Positions 5,150 to 13,200 of a stretch of 20,573 nucleotides of DNA are shown piece after piece. The number at the start of each line of letters is the position of its first letter. Positions within the stretch are counted from its first letter, which is position 1. The DNA lies in IMG/VR virus record IMGVR_UViG_3300030329_004782, positions 1-20,573 of that record; one strand, written 5' to 3'. The DNA is from a virus. The notes under the pieces are model-generated. The model was not told where the DNA came from, made no database searches, and saw nothing but the letters and a program-made list of their open reading frames with translations. The translations under genes and the position numbers were made by a program.

Positions 5150-5329
5150 ATGTCTAAAAATATAAATACTATAACCATGTTAAAATATAATAAGAGGTAT
5201 CCAAAGTATATCAATGTGCCTTTTAATTATTGGGATTACTGTCCATTTGCTTATAAACAAATAAACGGAGAAACATATGTCACAAGAGTATATATTTCAG
5301 CTGGAAACAGAAAAAAATATGTTAGCTGA
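5150..5329 (+). CDS. Hypothetical protein (59 aa)
   Basis: Not recognised. I prefer ATG 5150, which has GAAAGG eight bases upstream, over the in-frame ATG 5135 that overlaps the resolvase stop by one base (TAATG). The product is basic and tyrosine-rich (KYNKRYPKYINVPFNYWDYC, then VTRVYISAGNRKKYVS), suggesting a small beta-type protein. It overlaps the following gene by 53 bases. Confidence 0.45.
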   Translation: MSKNINTITMLKYNKRYPKYINVPFNYWDYCPFAYKQINGETYVTRVYISAGNRKKYVS

Positions 5330-5468
5330 TTCTATCTCGAAAACAAATAAAAAGCTAATTGTTGCGATGGAAGCTTTAGAGGCTATTGAAGAGTCTGGTA
5401 GAGCAGATATTGCAAAGAAAGCTATTGAAGAGATAAAAAATATAGACTTCCTTTATCATGATAGATAA
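5277..5468 (+). CDS. Small helical protein, last gene of the rightward operon (63 aa)
   Basis: The ATG follows ACGGAGAAAC. The product is nearly all helix, with regular heptads from residue 5 to 55 (YIFQLETEKNMLADSISKTN, then MEALEAIEES and IAKKAIEEIKNI), so a coiled coil is likely. The function is unknown. Its stop codon at 5466-5468 directly abuts the stop codon of the leftward gene at 5469-5471. Confidence 0.55.
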   Translation: MSQEYIFQLETEKNMLADSISKTNKKLIVAMEALEAIEESGRADIAKKAIEEIKNIDFLYHDR

Positions 5469-5774
5469 TTAAAGCATAGGGATATCTAATTTTTCAATCA
5501 GCAAGTCCCCTAACCCTAACTGAAACAGAGCGTTAGCCAAAACACATATCTCTAATTCACTCAAACCTAAATCAACACTAGACTCTATAGCATGAATAAT
5601 TTCGTGTATTAAAGACTCTTTTTTCTTACTAGATGTGGAATTTAATTCTATTTCTATGACTTGTTTTCCAGGATGGATTCTGCCCCATGCATGACGGTCA
5701 CCACTAGAATCAGTTAAATTTTCTACAAACCTAACCTCGTAGTAATGACCGCATATTTTGATGTGATTTTGCAA
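5469..5774 (-). CDS. HExxH zinc metallopeptidase-like protein (101 aa)
   Basis: Residues 55-64, LIHEIIHAIE, hold the HExxH zinc site (H57, E58, H61). An acidic residue in the following helix (E73 or E75 in LSELEICVLANALFQ) could be the third ligand. This arrangement is typical of small phage proteins related to SprT or ImmA/IrrE-type peptidases. The N-terminal half (HYYEVRFVENL, GRIHPGKQVIEIEL) is beta-rich, as in those families. The only usual start codon is TTG at 5774, with an in-frame TAA four codons upstream; no strong ribosome binding site is seen, so coupling to the preceding gene is likely. The substrate is unknown. It is the last gene of the leftward operon. Confidence 0.65.
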   Translation of the reverse strand: MQNHIKICGHYYEVRFVENLTDSSGDRHAWGRIHPGKQVIEIELNSTSSKKKESLIHEIIHAIESSVDLGLSELEICVLANALFQLGLGDLLIEKLDIPML

Positions 5775-5780
5775 AAAATA

Positions 5781-5990
5781 TTAAAGTTTTTCTAGCATTA
5801 CTTCCTTAACTACATCTTCAATAGAATCGTAGATAGCATTTAATATCTTTTCTTCTGTCTTTTCAGATATAATCGGAATATCTACATGCTCATTTAATTT
5901 AGAAACGATTTTACCTTGAAGCTCATCATCAAATATCTTATTAATAATGTCTTCTTTATGTTCACTAATCATGTCTTTTAGAAAGCTCAT
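5781..5990 (-). CDS. Small helical acidic protein (69 aa)
   Basis: Not recognised. TAGGAGAG lies about eight bases before the ATG. The product is acidic and helical throughout (SFLKDMISEHKEDIINKIFD, then EEKILNAIYDSIEDVVKEVM) with no membrane segment and no cysteines. It lies between a small coiled-coil gene and the peptidase gene at the end of the late operon. The ribosome binding site overlaps the last codons of the upstream gene. Confidence 0.55.
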   Translation of the reverse strand: MSFLKDMISEHKEDIINKIFDDELQGKIVSKLNEHVDIPIISEKTEEKILNAIYDSIEDVVKEVMLEKL

Positions 5991-5991
5991 T

Positions 5992-6159
5992 TTACTTCTC
6001 TCCTATATTGGTTTTAATACAATGTTCTAATGTATTTTCTATTTTATCTAATCTTTCTCTCACCGAGCCCATTTGTTGGTCTAAATCGTTTTCTTCAAAC
6101 ACATATTTCATAATAGCTTTTAAAACTTTAGGAGTTAATATTTTAAATATTGGAAGCAT
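5992..6159 (-). CDS. Small helical protein (55 aa)
   Basis: The ATG immediately follows the TAA of the upstream gene (TAAATG), so it is very probably translated by coupling. The product starts MLPIFKILTPKVLKAIMKYV, an amphipathic and fairly hydrophobic helix. It ends with a coiled-coil-like stretch (SVRERLDKIENTLEHCI). It could associate with the membrane or with the neighbouring transmembrane coiled-coil proteins of the lysis region. No family is recognised. Codon pattern, spacing and flanking signals support a real gene despite its size. Confidence 0.55.
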   Translation of the reverse strand: MLPIFKILTPKVLKAIMKYVFEENDLDQQMGSVRERLDKIENTLEHCIKTNIGEK

Positions 6160-6459
6160 TTACCAGCCCTTATCGTTATTCTTTTTAACAAATTTCTCTT
6201 TTAGTCCATTTCCGCTTAAACTAGCCATAATTTCAATAATTGCTCCAATCTTAGACTTTATCTCAGCTTGATTTATTTGCATACCTTTTTGAGCATCTAT
6301 GAGTTTTATAATTATACTTTCTAACCTTTCAAAGGACTCTCTAAGCTCAGTTTGTAATTCATTTTGAATCCAAGCATTTTGAGCCTTAACATACCAGCCC
6401 AATGCCACTACCATCATAACAGGCAGGCCAAATCGCTCTAATAAATCAAATAATTCCAT
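6160..6459 (-). CDS. Single-TM coiled-coil protein, holin/spanin candidate (99 aa)
   Basis: Residues about 9-25 (RFGLPVMMVVALGWYVK) form one transmembrane helix. Residues 27-80 form a long charged helix with heptads (ELRESFERLESIIIKLID), and the tail is basic (KEKFVKKNNDKGW). Small phage holins of the BhlA-like kind have this topology, as do some spanin-like proteins. AAAGGA in the last codons of the upstream phosphoesterase gene is its ribosome binding site. The endolysin encoded nearby has no signal peptide and so needs a holin; this is one of three candidates in the region. Which one acts as holin cannot be decided from sequence. Confidence 0.55.
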   Translation of the reverse strand: MELFDLLERFGLPVMMVVALGWYVKAQNAWIQNELQTELRESFERLESIIIKLIDAQKGMQINQAEIKSKIGAIIEIMASLSGNGLKEKFVKKNNDKGW

Positions 6460-6460
6460 T

Positions 6461-7177
6461 TTATCCTTTTATTAATTCACCCCACAAAGAGGTTCTTCCG
6501 TCTATTATCTGAATGATATGGACTGTAAAATGTCCACCTTCATAAAAATCTACTATCGCAAAGGCATGAGCCCAGTTAATGTTTCTATTTTCTAACCAGC
6601 CATTCGCACTGGGACTCATATCCTTTAAACATCCAATACTCCATGCAGACTTAGGGCCATCCATATGAGTAGCACTCATCTGCTGTAAGTCATGCCAATG
6701 TCCATACATTATATTGCAACCCATTTTTCTTAAATGGTTAGCAGTATGATATTGGCCACCAAATTGATGACCATGATAGAAGTATAACTTTCCTATCTTA
6801 AGATGCTTACCAAAAGGATAGTAAGTGTATCCTCTATCGCTAAGATGCACTGCATTGGCAAATTTATACTGCGGAATATAAGGGTATTTTTCGACAGCCA
6901 TATTACACCAATTGTCGTGATTCCCCTCAGTAATGTACTTTTCTTTACAGTTAGCCTTATCCAGCGACTCATCTATCCAATCCATTCCATCATTAACTTC
7001 CGCAACATCATGCTCCATATCTGGGACCATAAATTCCAAAGGAGGAGCTTTCTTTCTTTTATATTTCCAGGCACTAAAAGCAGACCACTCGCCTACGTCT
7101 CCCAAATCTATATAAATATCGGGTTTTACTATTTCTATTGTCTGCTTAAGAACGCTAATAGCGTCTGGGTCATGCAA
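6461..7177 (-). CDS. Calcineurin-like metallophosphoesterase
   Basis: The binuclear metallophosphatase motifs appear in order: GD at residues 26-27 (YIDLGDVGEW), GNHD at 85-88, HGH at 135-137 and GHWH at 159-162. The protein should hydrolyse a phosphodiester or phosphomonoester; the substrate is unknown. The given start is the only usual codon available (TTG 7177), but the family's first motif, D-x-H, lies upstream in the same open frame as DKH (7184-7192), in a stretch reading IVTPDKHFPLHDP. That frame continues to a TGA at 7265-7267 with no ATG, GTG or TTG. The true product therefore probably begins further upstream, from an unusual codon, a frameshift, or after an assembly error. It lies between holin-like genes in the late operon. 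Confidence 0.75.
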   Translation of the reverse strand: MHDPDAISVLKQTIEIVKPDIYIDLGDVGEWSAFSAWKYKRKKAPPLEFMVPDMEHDVAEVNDGMDWIDESLDKANCKEKYITEGNHDNWCNMAVEKYPYIPQYKFANAVHLSDRGYTYYPFGKHLKIGKLYFYHGHQFGGQYHTANHLRKMGCNIMYGHWHDLQQMSATHMDGPKSAWSIGCLKDMSPSANGWLENRNINWAHAFAIVDFYEGGHFTVHIIQIIDGRTSLWGELIKG

Positions 7178-7238
7178 GGGGAAATGTTTATCTGGCGTAA
7201 CTATCGCACGTTTAACAACCCCTATATCTTTTTTACGT

Positions 7239-7385
7239 CTACCGATATTCTTTCCAAATTTTAGTCACTAAATAACACAAAGTAACAAGTCCTATGCTAA
7301 TTTTAATAATCTCAGGAACAGATTCCATAAACTGAACCATAAAACCAACACCACCTACACTAGCAATTTTTAAAGTATCTATCAT
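7239..7385 (-). CDS. Small membrane protein, holin candidate (48 aa)
   Basis: Found by direct reading. The ATG at 7385 has AAAAAGGA seven bases upstream and the frame is open to TAG at 7239-7241. The product has a small-residue hydrophobic stretch near residues 7-20 (IASVGGVGFMVQFM) and a clear membrane helix near 25-41 (IIKISIGLVTLCYLVTK). It ends with a basic tail (KIWKEYR), positive on the cytoplasmic side. This size and layout suit a pinholin or small holin. It sits between another TM protein and the phosphoesterase, whose upstream open frame overlaps its 3' end in the +1 frame. Confidence 0.55.
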   Translation of the reverse strand: MIDTLKIASVGGVGFMVQFMESVPEIIKISIGLVTLCYLVTKIWKEYR

Positions 7386-7396
7386 TTTAATCCTTT

Positions 7397-7642
7397 TTAG
7401 TTTTCGATTAGAAGGGTCTCTAGTCGCTTAAAACCCTCATCTATCTTAGATTCTATTTTTGCGACACTTACTTCTAACTCCTGTATAGCCTCTATGTTCT
7501 TATTTATTTTTATAGAGTGGGTATTGGTATCATTTTCAAAAGAGTCTACTTTGTTTGACATAATGCCTTGAGTGTATATGCATGTAGCCAGTATTGTTAA
7601 TATTGTAATAACAGTACCTAAAGATATTTTCTTATCAATCAT
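7397..7642 (-). CDS. N-anchored coiled-coil membrane protein, spanin/holin candidate (81 aa)
   Basis: Residues about 6-25 (ISLGTVITILTILATCIYTQ) form a single transmembrane helix with a basic start (MIDKK). Residues 30-80 form an acidic coiled coil (IEAIQELEVSVAKIESKID, then FKRLETLLIEN). The topology resembles small holins and i-spanin-like proteins. AAAGGA precedes the ATG, and the gene overlaps the lysozyme stop by four bases (ATGA), tying the two translationally. There is no lipobox or partner lipoprotein, so a full two-component spanin is not shown. Confidence 0.55.
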   Translation of the reverse strand: MIDKKISLGTVITILTILATCIYTQGIMSNKVDSFENDTNTHSIKINKNIEAIQELEVSVAKIESKIDEGFKRLETLLIEN

Positions 7643-8061
7643 TCTAATCCTTTAATTATATCACTTAATCTTTTAGCTCTGTTTGGAGTCTGTTTACTCC
7701 ACCTTGAATCAAGCATTTCAATAGCAGCTAAGCCATAATCACCCTCTTTTAATGCTTGCAAAAATCTTTTAAATTTAGAAACTCCCGAAACACCCATTTG
7801 ATAAGCCATTTCATAGACTACCTCCCTTGCCTCTTCAGGCAAATCCTCTATAAATTCAAATCTATCATTAACTCTTTTCACTAAAACTTCTAATTTTCTT
7901 TCTAGTATTATATCACATATATCTTCTTCTAAAGCAAGGTCTTTAATTGCAAATCCATAACCAATAGTATCAATATCAAGAGTATCTTTATAAACTCTGG
8001 CCCTATAACCTTCAGACAATTTAATAGCATCTTTAAATTTATTTGAAATATCACTAGACAT
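7639..8061 (-). CDS. T4-type lysozyme endolysin (GH24)
   Basis: This enzyme should cut the glycan strand of peptidoglycan between MurNAc and GlcNAc at the end of infection. The catalytic triad of T4 lysozyme is present at identical spacing: E17, D26 and T32 in SEGYRARVYKDTLDIDTIGY. The later helix EEAREVVYEMAYQMGVSG and the C-terminal SRWSKQTPNRAKRL motif are also typical of the family. It has 140 residues, slightly shorter than T4 lysozyme (164). No signal peptide or SAR helix is seen, so release depends on a holin. The start is supported by AAGGAG and overlaps the upstream stop as TAATG. Confidence 0.9.
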   Translation of the reverse strand: MSSDISNKFKDAIKLSEGYRARVYKDTLDIDTIGYGFAIKDLALEEDICDIILERKLEVLVKRVNDRFEFIEDLPEEAREVVYEMAYQMGVSGVSKFKRFLQALKEGDYGLAAIEMLDSRWSKQTPNRAKRLSDIIKGLE

Positions 8062-8249
8062 TATTTCTCCTTTTTATCCTTTTTTTTACTAGAGCATTTA
8101 CCTTTACACTCTTCCTCCAATTGACTTACAACCTCTATAGCTCCTAATAATCTTGACCTTAATTGATTTAAACGAGAAAGCTCACTTTCAACTTTTTGCA
8201 AGTCTGCCCCAAGCTCCTTTATCTTATCTGAAAATAAATCATTTTCCAT
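8061..8249 (-). CDS. Small coiled-coil protein before the lysozyme (62 aa)
   Basis: Not recognised. A continuous helix with heptads spans residues 5-48 (IKELGADLQKVESELSRLNQ, then LLGAIEVVSQLEEE). It is followed by a Cys-containing basic tail (CKGKCSSKKKDKKEK). AAGGGA, with AGGAG a little further up, lies before the ATG. The stop overlaps the lysozyme start by one base (TAATG), so the two are co-translated. It could be a lysis accessory or a minor structural protein; the sequence does not decide. Confidence 0.6.
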   Translation of the reverse strand: MENDLFSDKIKELGADLQKVESELSRLNQLRSRLLGAIEVVSQLEEECKGKCSSKKKDKKEK

Positions 8250-8280
8250 TCCCTTTTATTCTCCTGTGAATGTTGAACTA

Positions 8281-8511
8281 TTAACTATCACTATTCCAAT
8301 CTGATTTAGCAAGTTCAGTTAAAATCTCGCTATGGTTATATGTTGTTAATCCATTAAAACAAGATGGAGTATCGCCATCCCATTTTAATATTGCTTTAGA
8401 ACCATCTAAAGTCTTTTTTAATGTATTCATACTTGTTTGTATAGCATTTTCAATCATCTCATCTGTTATATCAGATACATTAATTATTATCCATTTTCTA
8501 TTCTCAAACAT
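8281..8511 (-). CDS. Hypothetical protein after the LamG gene (76 aa)
   Basis: Not recognised. A beta-like start (NRKWIIINVSDIT) is followed by helices (MIENAIQTSMNTLKKTL). The middle segment AILKWDGDTPSCFNG is followed by THSEILTEL-type text and an acidic end. This looks like a small folded protein, possibly a tail-fibre chaperone or assembly partner of the LamG protein, because the start overlaps that gene's stop as TAATG. That role is inference from coupling. AGGAGAAAC lies just upstream of the ATG, inside the LamG gene. Confidence 0.55.
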   Translation of the reverse strand: MFENRKWIIINVSDITDEMIENAIQTSMNTLKKTLDGSKAILKWDGDTPSCFNGLTTYNHSEILTELAKSDWNSDS

Positions 8512-9605
8512 TATGGTGTTTCTCCTACAAAATCAGATGCATCCATATTAACCACCTCACCTGCATTTCCTCCGACTTCTTGTACTGTAACAGAATCAGC
8601 TACTGTAAAATTTGTTGCAGCCGCAGTAGGACTTCTAAACCCTAAATACATCGTTGAAGCTGATGCTTGGAATACAAATTCAGTTCCACCAGTAGTTATA
8701 GATTGAGAATAAGCATCTGTGCCTGATAAACCAGTATTTGTTGATACTTCTACTTTTGGAGTAGCTCCTGAATTAATAGTAGCATTATAAAAAACTTTAT
8801 AAATTTTACCTGCAGTGCAACTTATAGCTGATTGATTATTTTCATTAGAACTTGGAGTAGTATTTGCTGCAGTAAAGCCAGTTCCATCTACTGAATGAGA
8901 ATCAAAATCTGCATTAGTAAAGGAAGAATGTAATTGAGCTCCTAATGTTGGAGATGCTTCATCATTAATTAAACCATTTGATGTGAAGTATTTATCATAT
9001 CTACCATCACCCATTCTCCACCATTGAGTTAGATTTCCTGCTTTAGACCAATTCTTATGGTCAAAAGGTTCTCTACCATTATATATTTGTTTTGCTTGGC
9101 TTGATGATAATGCAATATTATAAACTGCTATCTCTGATATATTCCCGTCAAACTCATTAACTGTTCCATTAGTTCCTTGTCCTGCAATAGTATTAATAGT
9201 TAGATTATTATCACCAACATTATTTGCAACAGAACAAACAATTCCGTTTTGATACATTGTAACAGTACCTGAACTTACTATTACTGCATAATGATGCCAA
9301 TTTGTATCAGTTACTATTAAAGTACCAGTTGCATTATCACCACCTGTATCTGACTCTATTTGCAATTTATCATTAGATTCGAATCGAATATGCCTACTTC
9401 CATTAGTTGCAGTACTTCCTAAAACAGTATGTATTACACCAGTTGCATTCCTCTTGCACCAAAACACAAAAGAAAAATCAGCATCATGAACACTATACTC
9501 TATTTCAGGTATTCTAATATTATCATCAGTACCATCAAATGCTAATGAATATTCATCTCTGAATGAATCCCCGCCTAATATTGTCATTGCTCTTGTAGGA
9601 AACAT
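8511..9605 (-). CDS. LamG/concanavalin-like virion protein, probable adhesin
   Basis: Residues about 18-180 carry the laminin-G/LamG jelly-roll pattern: LAFDGTDDNIRIPE, FSFVFWCKRN, TNWHHYAVIVSSGTVTMYQNG, FDGNISEIAVYNIALSSSQ. This fold commonly binds sugars and occurs in phage tail and surface-decoration proteins. A short linker with QWWRMGDG follows. Residues about 230-350 form a second beta-rich domain (AISCTAGKIYKVFYNATINSG, then VEVSTNTGLSG and TMYLGFRS), similar to carbohydrate-binding sandwich modules. It is probably involved in host recognition or head/tail decoration. The start overlaps the upstream stop as TAATG. It lies between a virion-like gene and the lysis genes. Confidence 0.7.
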   Translation of the reverse strand: MFPTRAMTILGGDSFRDEYSLAFDGTDDNIRIPEIEYSVHDADFSFVFWCKRNATGVIHTVLGSTATNGSRHIRFESNDKLQIESDTGGDNATGTLIVTDTNWHHYAVIVSSGTVTMYQNGIVCSVANNVGDNNLTINTIAGQGTNGTVNEFDGNISEIAVYNIALSSSQAKQIYNGREPFDHKNWSKAGNLTQWWRMGDGRYDKYFTSNGLINDEASPTLGAQLHSSFTNADFDSHSVDGTGFTAANTTPSSNENNQSAISCTAGKIYKVFYNATINSGATPKVEVSTNTGLSGTDAYSQSITTGGTEFVFQASASTMYLGFRSPTAAATNFTVADSVTVQEVGGNAGEVVNMDASDFVGETP

Positions 9606-10117
9606 TAGTCTTTTATAATTCCTAGTCTAATATCAATAGCATCTGCTGCCCTAGCAGTGCCAGCTTCTCTTATAACCCCACCAACATATACACTTGTAGA
9701 TGATGATGATATCGCAGACAAAACTAATCCAATATTATTTTTAGTAGCAACTTGCCCATTTATCATATCTACATAGTTTGTAATAGAGACAATCCCCAAT
9801 ATCCCATCAAGTACCGCATCCGCACCACTCACAGCTGAATCTAAAGACCCTAAAACAGTAGAGTCTTGCGTAAACACTAAATCAAGCTGTACTCCTGCAT
9901 CAACAGATGTATCTGTTTGGTCAATTAAGCAAATGGATTGTAATATAGACCTTCCTCCGTTCTGTGATGCCGCATAAGGTATCTCTGTTGGATTAAAGAA
10001 AACATCGTTTGCATCTATAGTTGACGTTTCAATTGTAGGTGTTATTGTGATTAAATCTACGTCCATTCTGCCTAATCTTTCTACGACAGTTGAACCTCTT
10101 ATTAGGGTTTTTGCCAT
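9605..10117 (-). CDS. Probable virion structural protein (170 aa)
   Basis: No family is recognised with certainty. The protein is rich in Ser, Thr, Ala and Asp, beta-strand prone, without cysteine-pair motifs or charged clusters, as is usual for phage decoration or tail proteins. It begins MAKTLIRGSTVVERLGRMDV and contains repeating hydrophobic strands (VQLDLVFTQDSTVLGSL, then NIGLVLSAISSSSTSVYVGG). GAGAGGA before the ATG is a clear ribosome binding site, and its upstream gap is one of the few intergenic spaces in the late region. It overlaps the LamG gene by one base, so the two are coupled. Confidence 0.6.
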   Translation of the reverse strand: MAKTLIRGSTVVERLGRMDVDLITITPTIETSTIDANDVFFNPTEIPYAASQNGGRSILQSICLIDQTDTSVDAGVQLDLVFTQDSTVLGSLDSAVSGADAVLDGILGIVSITNYVDMINGQVATKNNIGLVLSAISSSSTSVYVGGVIREAGTARAADAIDIRLGIIKD

Positions 10118-10223
10118 TATATTCCTCTCTTTTTGTTATTGTGCCTTACCGCCCAGAGTGGTTGACATGGGCACATATATTATAAAATTTCTAGCGTAAT
10201 TTAAGACATCTGTATAGATTATC
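10118..10223 (-). promoter_or_regulatory. Intergenic gap with possible late -10 box
   Basis: This 106-base gap holds no gene. On the leftward strand a perfect TATAAT lies at 10179-10184, but the matching -35 area is poor (GTCTTA at 17-base spacing), so host sigma-70 use is uncertain. A 5-pair inverted repeat (GCCCA/TGGGC around 10151-10172) has no T-run and is not a terminator. The gap could separate the giant-protein gene from the decoration, LamG and lysis genes. Confidence 0.25.
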
Positions 10224-13200
10224 CTAATTGGATTTTTTCCCGCTACCCATTCCAATATATCTTGTAACTCTGTCTAAATTTATTATATCTTTTTGATATT
10301 TTGTGAAATAACCATTCTTGATTGCATCACTTGCCCATGCATCCTCAATAGTATCCCAATCATCAAAATCTTTAAAAGCTTCATTCCATATATCTAAAAC
10401 TTTCTGAAAGTTTTTTCCTTCTCTTGAAACAGCTCCAGTCTTTGTTCTTGCTTGAATACTTCTGTAAAGAGAGTCACTCACTTTATTTAATTTAGCAAGT
10501 TTATATGCTGTATAATCTATAAGAAACTTATCTTTCTCGCTCATATCATCTGGATTTTTCCAATTTCCAGATTCATCCATTGCAACACCTATAAATTCAT
10601 TAAATAACTTTTTAGAAGCCCTACTAACAGTATTTGTCAATACTTCCATTGGCTTAAATCCATTTCTCTCTAAGGCATCAAATACTTCAGGAACAAATTT
10701 CTCTAGTTCTGGTTCAAAATTTTTAAATTTCTTTCCAAATATAGGCTCTAGTTTATCAGAACCATACTTATTTATAGCTCTTTGATATATACTTGGGTCA
10801 ATATATGATTCTATAACCTTATCCATTAGTTCTCTTCCCTCGTATCTTGTCATTCCTTTATGAACTGGGAGAGCCCATGCAAAACTATTTCCTTTTAACG
10901 AAAAGGGAACAAACCTTTCTGAAAATCCACTAGCCCATCCACTAGGACCTTCACCTCTCCATTCTGAGGGAAAATCTGATGTACTATAGCCTGTCACAAG
11001 TTCATACACATATCCTACCATCGGGGAAGACTTTCTTTTAAATGTATTAATGGGACCTGCAAACCCATCAAAATATCCTGCTATTTCTTTATACTGCTTA
11101 CCGAAGCTAGTATAATATCTTTGGTCTGTAGTCCACTCTTTCCCACTCGATTCAGCCAATGCTCTATATAATGGAGTTATATCAGCAGACCATTGCTCTC
11201 CAGTTTCATTCTCCCACATATATGGCTTATCCCCTTTTTCTTCATCTCCATATTTCTCATATATAGCAAGTTGTAGTAACTGTTGTGCTCCAAGAACAGA
11301 AAATATGATATTCTTCCAATAATTACTATAAAATTTACCTTTCATATTTCTAAATTTAGGGTCTTTAAATCTTGGGTCTCTTCCAATAAGTCCAAGTCCA
11401 TCTGCAACAGGTTTATATGCCATTGAAGCTGATGAAGTTGTCCAATCAGGAGCAAGTAATATTCTTGTTAACCATTTTTGAACTTTAGGATTACCAAGTA
11501 TTAATCTTGATTCCCATTCTTGACCACCAAAAGCATCATTAATAAGACTTGCAGTAAGTTCTTTTACCTCTGTAGAAGATAACTCTGGATATAAATCTAA
11601 AGATTTATTTACGACATCATTATAAGCAAATGCTTTTAGTCCTGAATGATAATGATTCCATAATCCTTTTTGAAATGCTATTATAGGATAATAAGCTGCT
11701 TGTATAGAATTTTTCCAAATAGGGCTATCAAACCAATCTTTAAACCCATCTCTTTGATTTATCCATGTACCAGTATGATTATCTAAGTTAGGATGCTCAA
11801 TTTGCAATCCATGCATTATCATATCTTCATAAAAAGCCTCATCTTTTATAAGCTCTAGTCCTACTCTGTATGGAGCTCTAAATAATTCAGTTTTGTTTGT
11901 TGTTGGATTCTTTTCACCAAACAAGAATATCCCTCTAATTGGATTTTTCCCAGCAAGAACAGCTTGCGAGCTTTCAGTAAGAGCTATATGATGGAAAAAA
12001 GACACTGATAATTGGAATGTCTTTTGTACAGCATTTACTTTATCATAAGCTTTCCCTATATTAATTAATCCTTCTGGACTCATATCATATTGATACTTCT
12101 TTAACATTTTTAATACAGGTAGAACATCTGGATGAACTCTAACCCCAAAACTTGTTGGCTGCACAAATCCATTTTCATCTTTTTTCCCAAAGATTCTATT
12201 TGCTAAAGGATGGTCAAATCTTACATAATTAGAAGGAGCTTTTTTATTGTCTGGAACAATCATTGGATTACCATCTATATCTGTAACCTTAGATAATTTA
12301 TCTAAAAACAATTTATTAGTAGCCATGCTCCAGTTAGTATTAATATATTTATTATATAATACAACAGGGTCTTGGCTTATAGGAACTAATCCAGCATCTT
12401 TAGCATCTTGTAATGTAGGTAATTTTCTTTTCTTTGCATTGGGACTATTCTTAATAATATCAATAGCGGGTCCAAAATCTTTTCCTTTGCCTGTAGTAAC
12501 ATAAAAGTGAGGTAAGTAATTTTCTAAAAATTGTATATATTCACCTTCAGCTCCTGTAGCTTCAGCTAAAAGTTCATTAATATCATTTCTAGTTTTTTCT
12601 ATTGCAATTTTATATTCCTTCTTTGCTTTTTCTTTAGCTGGAGTCATCCTACTTTTTACATCAACAATAGTATCCCCTTCAATCATTATATTGCCTATGC
12701 CTTCAATAGAAGCTCCTATATCAAATCTATCTAATTCATTAGGAACGGTCTTGGTCCACTCTGAGGCTACCATATTAGCCTTGCTGATTTCAAGTTTTCT
12801 TTTTCTAATTTTCTCTAAAAAGATTCTATGAGCTTTATCTTGTAGCATGTAAGTATCATTTAAGAAATCCAATTCATGCTTAGGGATTGATGTCCCCCCT
12901 TTAGATATTATATAATCTATTTGTTCTAAATCTGCGTCAGTAAAAGGTTTTTTCTTTCCAGCTTTATACTTATTCTCAAGCAATTTAAATAAATGTATAA
13001 TTGGAGGAGGAATCATAGAGCTATATAATTGTCCGTATACTTCATGAGATACAGATAAGCCTTCATCTTCTAATTGTTTCTTTAGTTTTTTAGCAATTTT
13101 CAATCTTTTATCTAAATTGGATATATCACGCTTAGTTCTACCAAATGGATTCTTTTTAGCAAATACTATCTGTTTTTGAGTATCAGATATAGTTTTATTT

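Noticed and set aside
6803-7264. 153-codon rightward open frame opposite the phosphoesterase
   Set aside because: It is antisense to a gene with intact metallophosphatase motifs, has no ribosome binding site, and its product resembles no protein.
8437-8706. 89-codon rightward open frame opposite the LamG gene
   Set aside because: It is a shadow of two well-supported coupled leftward genes and has no initiation signal.
10161-10187. Rightward TTGACA plus TATAAA-like promoter in the 10118-10223 gap
   Set aside because: The spacing is about 13-15 bases and it would fire antisense into the giant gene; on the leftward strand it makes no promoter.
12247-12504. Hydrophobic rightward open frame inside the giant gene
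   Set aside because: Its apparent membrane segments arise from complementing charged, A-rich codons; no ribosome binding site.
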